DNA of 6,657 bases from contig JAGCWG010000245.1 in NCBI GenBank assembly GCA_017961965.1, forward strand, positions 1-6,657. Reading direction: 5' to 3'. Positions 3,962 through 6,657 of the stretch are shown here, piece by piece (positions within the stretch are counted from its first letter, which is position 1; each line of letters opens with the position of its first letter). The notes beneath the pieces are model-generated. The model was not told the DNA's origin. It ran no database searches and saw only the letters and a list, made by a program, of their open reading frames with translations. The stretch comes from Bacteroidaceae bacterium (GTDB taxonomy: Bacteria; Bacteroidota; Bacteroidia; Bacteroidales; Bacteroidaceae). The position numbers were made by a program, and so were the translations under genes.

Positions 3962-4114
3962 TTAACTTTTGTCTATAATGACTTCCAACCAAATCCCTGT
4001 GTTGTCATACCCAACTGCTACATATCCCATCTCCCCTATGACCTTGTTTATCCTGTTCATAATTTCTGCAACATCTTCTTGCTTTACAGACGATGTAATT
4101 TCCTGTTCACTCAT
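3962..4114 (-). CDS. 50-residue protein, unknown function
   Basis: ATG at 4112-4114, TAA at 3962-3964. The start is preceded by the shared junction sequence GGACGGTGAAGTGGGA, in which GGTGA can pair with the 16S tail. The product has an acidic helix (EDVAEIMNRINKVIGEMGY) followed by two beta-like strands (YVAVGYDN and IWLEVIID), a compact helix-strand-strand outline; no family is recognised. It contains TTACA and TGTAA, but separated by 5 bases (4084-4098), so it does not match the 18-bp family. Codon choice is more AT-rich than in the flanking genes, consistent with a separately acquired cassette. Confidence 0.68.
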   Translation of the reverse strand: MSEQEITSSVKQEDVAEIMNRINKVIGEMGYVAVGYDNTGIWLEVIIDKS

Positions 4115-4130
4115 TCCCACTTCACCGTCC
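4111..4130 (-). repeat. shared gene-junction sequence, copy C
   Basis: Minus-strand GGACGGTGAAGTGGGAATGA, the most diverged of three copies; it has one extra base before the start codon compared with the copies at 4282-4300 and 4416-4434. Confidence 0.6.
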
Positions 4131-4132
4131 TT

Positions 4133-4285
4133 TCACAGATAAAGGATTAGCCCGTCATAGCCCGGGAAGTTTTTCATCGTGCGCTTTATGCAGCGGCCTA
4201 TCGCACGTTTCCAGCGTGCCTTCCTGTAGCATTTCCGGTATATGTGGATATATTCAAGTCTGCCCTTTTTGATGCAGGCTATCAT
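4133..4285 (-). CDS. 50-residue basic protein, unknown function
   Basis: ATG at 4283-4285 overlaps the upstream stop (ATGA), TGA at 4133-4135. The product is very basic with aromatic residues: MIACIKKGRLEYIHIYRKCY, then RKARWKRAIGRCIKR and a C-terminal PGYDGLILYL. The central Arg/Lys-rich helix could bind nucleic acid. Three Cys (4, 19, 32) are spaced too widely for a zinc finger. I cannot assign a family. Its initiation region is copy B of the junction sequence shared with the neighbouring cassette genes, and translation is probably coupled to the gene upstream. Confidence 0.66.
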   Translation of the reverse strand: MIACIKKGRLEYIHIYRKCYRKARWKRAIGRCIKRTMKNFPGYDGLILYL

Positions 4286-4300
4286 TCCGGCTCACCGTCC
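4282..4300 (-). repeat. shared gene-junction sequence, copy B
   Basis: Minus-strand GGACGGTGAGCCGGAATGA. It both encodes the tail DGEPE plus stop of the upstream gene and provides the start region of the downstream gene. It differs from copy A by one base. Confidence 0.65.
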
Positions 4301-4419
4301 TTCTCTGCGAACTGCTTGCACTCGTTTGGTGTGTCCATTGTTAAATAAGCATATTCTACAATGTCACATTCAACAGGAACTTCGGGATGATAATGTCTAC
4401 AAACATCACATTTTGTCAT
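4282..4419 (-). CDS. 45-residue Cys-containing acidic protein
   Basis: ATG at 4417-4419, TGA at 4282-4284. The N-terminus carries a CxxC pair in MTKCDVCRHYHPEVPVEC (Cys4, Cys7, Cys18) with His9 and His11 close by, and a fourth Cys (34) in NECKQF. This C-x2-C...C...C pattern is compatible with one zinc site but is not a named family. The rest is acidic. Initiation uses copy A of the shared junction sequence (GGTGA as the Shine-Dalgarno, 7 bases before ATG). Only 6 bases separate it from the upstream gene. Confidence 0.68.
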   Translation of the reverse strand: MTKCDVCRHYHPEVPVECDIVEYAYLTMDTPNECKQFAEKDGEPE

Positions 4420-4434
4420 TCCTGCTCACCGTCC
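4416..4434 (-). repeat. shared gene-junction sequence, copy A
   Basis: Minus-strand GGACGGTGAGCAGGAATGA. It encodes the last codons GR and stop of the upstream gene and the start of the downstream one. The same 19-base string is read in a different frame at copy B, so conservation is at the DNA/RNA level and not for peptide sequence. Confidence 0.65.
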
Positions 4435-4668
4435 ATTCAGACTTGCTCTCCATCTTGCGCTATCTTCTGTCTGCCGAATCTGCACCTTCAGCCGTTCGAT
4501 CTCTGCTTGCTGTTCTTTCAGCAGTTCAAGGGCATCCCTATTAATCTCGTCACTGCACCACCTATGTCCTTTGGTGCCATCGTATATATAATAAGGACAA
4601 TCGACGCAACTGACGTGCCTGTTTTCGCAACACTCTAACCCTTTAATAACCTTCTCGATATCTGCCAC
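4426..4668 (-). CDS. Cys-cluster plus coiled-coil phage protein
   Basis: 80 residues from a GTG start (4666-4668), 9 bases after GGAGG; no ATG is available in a better position. The N-terminal part has a Cys cluster (Cys13, 14, 21, 24, 38) in a pattern C-C-x6-C-x2-C...WC around DCPYYIYDGTKGHRWC, and residues 44-68 form a coiled-coil helix (INRDALELLKEQQAEIERLK). This combination, starting with 'IEKVIKGLECC', is typical of small proteins in phages of Bacillota. The function is unknown; the cluster probably binds zinc. It follows the RinA/sigma-like gene by 15 bases. Confidence 0.8.
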   Translation of the reverse strand: MADIEKVIKGLECCENRHVSCVDCPYYIYDGTKGHRWCSDEINRDALELLKEQQAEIERLKVQIRQTEDSARWRASLNGR

Positions 4669-4683
4669 TAACGCTGCCCTCCT

Positions 4684-4701
4684 TTACATGATCCTCTGTA
4701 A
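4684..4701. repeat. dispersed palindrome, site 15 (TTACA-TGATCCTC-TGTAA)
   Basis: Exact arms; the arm provides the minus-strand TAA stop of the RinA-like gene, mirroring site 1. Confidence 0.85.
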
Positions 4702-5091
4702 TGCCTTCAGCGCGTACCCGTGGCACCTGAACACGCTCTTCTCGTCCGCGTAGTCCATCTCGTCGCGTATCAGTTTCCATGAGTGTCCGCATATGTACCG
4801 CAGGACAAGCACCATGCGGAACTTCTCCTGCGGGAGCTTCTCGATCAGCGCCTCGGCTTCCTTGACGAAGGCGATGTACTCCTTCTCCTTCTTCTCCAGC
4901 TCGGACATCAGATCGACAATCCCTACCGCGCTCGTCTCGACCTTGGACGTGTTCCCGCCCCCGTGAGGCATGCCCGTAAGCTTTACACCGATTGATGTAG
5001 CCAACTCGGCATAGTGCAGCTTCTTGTCGGCGATGAGCTTCAGCTCAGTCTCAGCCTTCCGCACCCGCGCCATGTATTCCCTTGCTGTCAT
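4684..5091 (-). CDS. RinA/DUF1492-type sigma-like phage transcription regulator
   Basis: 135 residues from ATG 5089-5091, chosen because GAGGAGG lies 6 bases upstream; an in-frame ATG six bases earlier is too close to it. The N-terminal half (about 1-35 and 58-90) is helical and charged, separated by a Gly-rich insert (TGMPHGGGNTSK). The C-terminal part (about 85-132: KLPQEKFRMVLVLRYICG, then SWKLIRDEM, then SVFRCHGYALKALQRI) matches the sigma-70 region-4-like helix-turn-helix of RinA/ArpU/DUF1492 phage proteins, including the 'LRYI.G.SW..I' pattern. Relatives usually switch on late genes and often sit just before the packaging genes. The start lies 41 bases inside the upstream gene. A palindrome supplies its TAA stop (4684-4701) and another lies in the insert's flank (4983-5000). 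Confidence 0.8.
   Translation of the reverse strand: MTAREYMARVRKAETELKLIADKKLHYAELATSIGVKLTGMPHGGGNTSKVETSAVGIVDLMSELEKKEKEYIAFVKEAEALIEKLPQEKFRMVLVLRYICGHSWKLIRDEMDYADEKSVFRCHGYALKALQRIM
4983..5000. repeat. dispersed palindrome, site 16 (TTACA-CCGATTGA-TGTAG)
   Basis: One outer change; inside the RinA-like gene, encoding ATSIGVK on the minus strand in the common register. Confidence 0.75.
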
Positions 5092-5350
5092 CGGCATCCT
5101 CCTCGATTGGCACCTCTCGTGCAGGGGTAGGTGCAACATCCATCAGCCACCACTCGCGGCATCCCTTGCCGTCCTTGGCTTCGAGCTGGCACTCCTCGTG
5201 CTCCATGCACCACGGGCAGGGGCTCCCACCTGCGATCATGGCGTCTATGCATTGGTTATACGCCTTAATGTCGGCACTACATCGCCTGTTGTAATCCTCG
5301 AGCTCTTCAATCCGTTTTGCCGCGGCTTTTGCCGCCTGTCGTGCGTTCAT
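5051..5350 (-). CDS. coiled-coil and Cys-cluster protein
   Basis: 99 residues from ATG 5348-5350, overlapping the upstream stop (ATGA). A purine-rich AAGGAGAGG precedes it. Residues 1-40 form a charged helix likely to coil (KAAAKRIEELEDYNRRC), followed by a Cys cluster CPWC (45-48), Cys54 and Cys64 in HEECQLEAKDGKGCREWW, a probable zinc site. The tail (70-99) is low-complexity, Pro/Asp/Gly-rich and overlaps the start of the RinA-like gene by 41 bases. Small proteins with this SPCPWC...GCREWW signature recur in Bacillota phages; function is unknown. One palindrome (5277-5294) lies in the helix codons in the less common register. Confidence 0.78.
   Translation of the reverse strand: MNARQAAKAAAKRIEELEDYNRRCSADIKAYNQCIDAMIAGGSPCPWCMEHEECQLEAKDGKGCREWWLMDVAPTPAREVPIEEDADDSKGIHGAGAEG
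5277..5294. repeat. dispersed palindrome, site 17 (CTACA-TCGCCTGT-TGTAA)
   Basis: One outer change; in the coiled-coil/Cys gene, less common register (DYNRRCS). Confidence 0.72.
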
Positions 5351-5535
5351 TCCTCAAGCCTCTCCTTTTCTTTTTGCAAAGCCAAATCCGCAATGACAAT
5401 AAGCGACTCGGCGATACTTATAAGTGCCGACTGTTTGCAAATCTCGTGATAAGTTTTTTTCATCCCCGCCTCGGATGCGTTCATTATTGCCATACTTAAA
5501 TGGCTACTTAGCATGCTGTAATCGTGTTCATCCAT
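5347..5535 (-). CDS. 62-residue helical protein, unknown function
   Basis: ATG at 5533-5535 follows GAGGA by about five bases; the longer frame back to 5589 runs through the upstream gene and has no ribosome binding site. The protein is predicted almost wholly helical: residues 8-30 (MLSSHLSMAIMNASEAGMKKTY) and 33-62, where a hydrophobic stretch (ALISIAESLIVIADLAL) ends in a charged tail (QKEKERLEE). It is amphipathic more than membrane-spanning. It shows no Cys cluster and no named family. Start and stop are coupled to its neighbours. Confidence 0.7.
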   Translation of the reverse strand: MDEHDYSMLSSHLSMAIMNASEAGMKKTYHEICKQSALISIAESLIVIADLALQKEKERLEE

Positions 5536-5543
5536 AAACGTCC

Positions 5544-5702
5544 TCACTCGCTTTCGTTCTGGTCGCCTGTCGCGAACTCTTCCTCCCACAAATCAAGCTG
5601 TTCGCTGTCGTCTAACTGAATGACCTTGCCCTTTCTGGGCTTGCCGTATACCCCGCACTTATCGCGTACGGGGCAACGGTAGCACTGATTGCCGTAGTTC
5701 AT
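5544..5702 (-). CDS. 52-residue Cys-motif protein
   Basis: ATG at 5700-5702 overlaps the upstream stop (ATGA); GAGGAG lies 9 bases upstream. TGA is at 5544-5546. The N-terminus has QCYRCPVRDKC (Cys7, Cys10, Cys16), a half zinc-finger-like CxxC-x5-C, followed by a basic segment (YGKPRKGKV) and a long acidic tail (SEQLDLWEEEF). With only three Cys, a metal site would need another ligand or dimerisation. Family unknown. It is one of several Cys-rich small proteins in this operon. Confidence 0.72.
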   Translation of the reverse strand: MNYGNQCYRCPVRDKCGVYGKPRKGKVIQLDDSEQLDLWEEEFATGDQNESE

Positions 5703-6415
5703 TCCAACGGTCTCCTCAATTCAATGGCAGGAAGCCCTTGCTGTACGCTTTCTTCAACCGACTCGACGGGCTCTATGTGTGGATTTCTCAGACTCTCTTC
5801 AAGGAGCTCGCGAATATGGCGGTCAAGTGCTTGTGCAGCCCCCCTCGCCAAGTCGTCAGAGATACTTCTTGCAGAGGTGCTTGTTGCAGAGATACTTCTT
5901 GGCATCTCCGGGAGCGATGTGTAGCGCACAAACCGTACACGGTCTGGCGAGAGTTCGCCATCGCTCAGCGGGGTGCCACTCGCACAAGCACTCTCGTACC
6001 TGCCGAATGTCGCGTCATCCATGCTCGTACTCTGGGCGAGAGGTCTGCTCTCGTATCTCTTCACAGCGTCTCTTATCCGCGCCATGATCTTCATGAGTTT
6101 GCCCATGTCTGCCTCTTCGAGGCGAAACTCGTACATGTTAGGGTCGTCTGCGCATCGCCCGAACGAGAGGTTTGTGGCAAAGTCCTTGGCAAATTTCCGC
6201 AGGTCCTTATCCACGAAGACCGGAAGGTTTGTAACCTTCAGTTGCTGAAGTTTGGTTTTGGACCGCCGTACCTCTTCCCTGAGGTAATCTATGTACGGCA
6301 CGGCTTCTTTCGCATTACGCGATGCACAGCCTCCCTTGTTCCTAAAACCGCAGCCTCGGCAGCCCTTCGTGTCTACCTCTGCGCACCGTTCCAGTCTGTG
6401 ATATATCTCACTCAT
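5699..6415 (-). CDS. 238-residue protein with N-terminal Cys cluster, unknown function
   Basis: ATG 6413-6415, TGA 5699-5701; the ribosome binding site is weak (AGTAGG close to the start), so it may depend on coupling to the gene 4 bases upstream. A C-x7-C-x2-C-x7-C cluster (Cys11, 19, 22, 30) around KGCRGCGFRNKGGC suggests a zinc-binding head, then a charged helix (40-60). The middle (70-120) looks folded and helical. Residues 125-190 are Ser/Pro/Thr-rich and probably disordered, including a 5-residue repeat PRSIS-ATSTS-ARSIS (172-186). The C-terminus has one more helix (187-211) and an acidic tail. It is the longest minus-strand gene and contains no palindrome copy. Cys-cluster plus coiled-coil proteins are common in phage early regions, but I cannot name this one. 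Confidence 0.78.
   Translation of the reverse strand: MSEIYHRLERCAEVDTKGCRGCGFRNKGGCASRNAKEAVPYIDYLREEVRRSKTKLQQLKVTNLPVFVDKDLRKFAKDFATNLSFGRCADDPNMYEFRLEEADMGKLMKIMARIRDAVKRYESRPLAQSTSMDDATFGRYESACASGTPLSDGELSPDRVRFVRYTSLPEMPRSISATSTSARSISDDLARGAAQALDRHIRELLEESLRNPHIEPVESVEESVQQGLPAIELRRPLE
5858..5902. repeat. three tandem 15-bp repeats within a gene
   Basis: Units at 5858-5872, 5873-5887 and 5888-5902 (AGAGATACTTCTTGC type). Units 1 and 3 differ by one base, unit 2 by more. They encode five-residue Ser-rich repeats on the minus strand and lie in the likely disordered linker, a sign of recent slippage expansion. Confidence 0.8.
6223..6250. repeat. two overlapping, mutually exclusive hairpins
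   Basis: GAAGGTT-TGT-AACCTTC (6223-6239) overlaps CTTCAG-TTG-CTGAAG (6236-6250). Only one can form at a time. Both are within the 238-residue gene; the function, if any, is unknown. Confidence 0.45.
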
Positions 6416-6419
6416 ACGC

Positions 6420-6560
6420 CTACTCTCGCTTTCTCTCGATGATTATCGTCACCACTGCCGCGATCATAACGATCAGCGCAATCACCATGATTACAATGAA
6501 TCCTGTAATGATGCCTTTTACAGTGGCCTCTGTAGCGTCAATCAGGAAATTCGTGAACAT
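6420..6560 (-). CDS. 46-residue single-pass membrane protein
   Basis: ATG at 6558-6560, TAG at 6420-6422; GGAGG (6570-6574) lies 9 bases upstream. A short N-terminus (MFTNFLIDATEATVKG) precedes a hydrophobic segment of about 24 residues (from residue 17, IITGFIVIMVIALIVMIAAV, continuing to 41) and a basic tail (ERKRE), so the topology is probably N-out, C-in. It overlaps the end of the upstream gene by 23 bases. It carries two palindromes (6491-6508 and 6518-6535), the closest-spaced intact pair in the window. Small membrane proteins like this may include holin-like, superinfection or signalling functions; nothing here decides which. Confidence 0.72.
   Translation of the reverse strand: MFTNFLIDATEATVKGIITGFIVIMVIALIVMIAAVVTIIIERKRE
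6491..6508. repeat. dispersed palindrome, site 18 (TTACA-ATGAATCC-TGTAA)
   Basis: Exact arms with A/T extension; encodes ITGFIVI at the start of the membrane helix of the 46-residue protein. Confidence 0.85.
6518..6535. repeat. dispersed palindrome, site 19 (TTACA-GTGGCCTC-TGTAG)
   Basis: One outer change; encodes ATEATVK in the same gene. Its centre lies 27 bp from that of site 18. Confidence 0.75.
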
Positions 6561-6657
6561 CTTCAGGTTCCTCCGTTTTTTCCTCGGGGGGAAGGGGCCT
6601 TAACGCAAGGCCCTTGATGGAGTTGATATACTCGACCATTTTCGCGGCGATCTCTTC
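6538..6657 (-). CDS. C-terminal end of an unidentified protein (5' partial)
   Basis: The frame is open from the right edge to TGA 6538-6540, giving 39 residues. It begins with a helix (EEIAAKMVEYINSIKG), then a Pro/Glu-rich tail (PLPPEEKTEEPEDVHEF). The other two minus frames are less gene-like and end sooner. It contains the ribosome binding site of the next gene and overlaps it by 23 bases, as usual for this operon. No family can be assigned from the tail alone. Confidence 0.6.
   Translation of the reverse strand, partial: EEIAAKMVEYINSIKGLALRPLPPEEKTEEPEDVHEFPD

Noticed and set aside
4084..4098. TTACA-GACGA-TGTAA as another member of the palindrome family
   Set aside because: Its spacer is 5 instead of 8, so half-sites would sit on different faces of the helix; probably chance in AT-richer sequence.
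5738..6442. Long plus-strand frame (234 codons) opposite the 238-residue gene
   Set aside because: The minus-strand gene has a Cys cluster and an exact ATGA overlap with its neighbour; the plus frame has neither context nor a ribosome binding site and would oppose the operon.
175..6535. CRISPR array or host restriction sites as an explanation of the repeats
   Set aside because: The repeats are irregularly spaced, with no uniform spacers between them; type I restriction sites are asymmetric, and a phage would be expected to avoid rather than accumulate restriction sites.
6592..6615. AAGGGGCCTT / AAGGCCCTT inverted repeat near the right edge
   Set aside because: It has a bulge, lies in coding sequence and has no T-run; not convincing as a terminator.

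Overview
The window looks like part of a phage or prophage genome from a Gram-positive (Bacillota-type) host. The evidence is tightly packed small genes with strong GGAGG-type ribosome binding sites, many stop/start overlaps, mostly 20-240 residue products, and recognisable phage families: a stand-alone class II glutamine amidotransferase-fold protein, an XRE-type regulator, a pentapeptide-repeat/DUF5758-like protein, a RinA/sigma-like late regulator and a zinc-ribbon protein. No structural, integrase or replication gene is visible, so temperate versus lytic lifestyle cannot be decided.

Layout. Positions 1-2498 hold nine plus-strand genes: a partial gene, a 67-aa protein, the amidotransferase-like protein, a 50-aa protein, an HTH/coiled-coil protein, two small unknowns, a 23-aa membrane microprotein and the XRE regulator. 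They end at a strong hairpin terminator (2501-2534). Positions 2599-6657 hold fifteen convergent minus-strand genes, transcribed from the right edge leftwards: a partial gene, a 46-aa membrane protein, several small Cys-cluster proteins, the RinA/sigma-like regulator, an AT-richer block of five very small genes, a 173-base gap with little coding signal, two tiny basic proteins, and the pentapeptide-repeat protein. Nine of these genes are shorter than 60 codons; they are supported by ribosome binding sites, exact stop/start overlaps and Cys motifs.

The most striking signal is not a gene. An 18-bp palindrome, TTACA-N8-TGTAA (core TACA-N8-TGTA), occurs 19 times in 6.7 kb, about once per 350 bp, where well under one is expected by chance. 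The N8 spacer is not conserved. Sites lie between genes (one exactly fills the gap before the amidotransferase gene with the Shine-Dalgarno in its spacer, one covers the leader of the XRE gene, one forms the terminator stem, one abuts the pentapeptide gene), at gene ends where the arm supplies the TAA stop codon, and inside genes, where 11 of 13 use the same codon register (TT ACA NNN NNN NNT GTA A). The sites are absent from 3576-4683, which includes the AT-rich cassette block. I infer a genome-wide protein-binding site family, comparable in concept to the stoperators of mycobacteriophage L5, possibly read by the XRE or HTH protein encoded here; the reader and the function are unproven.
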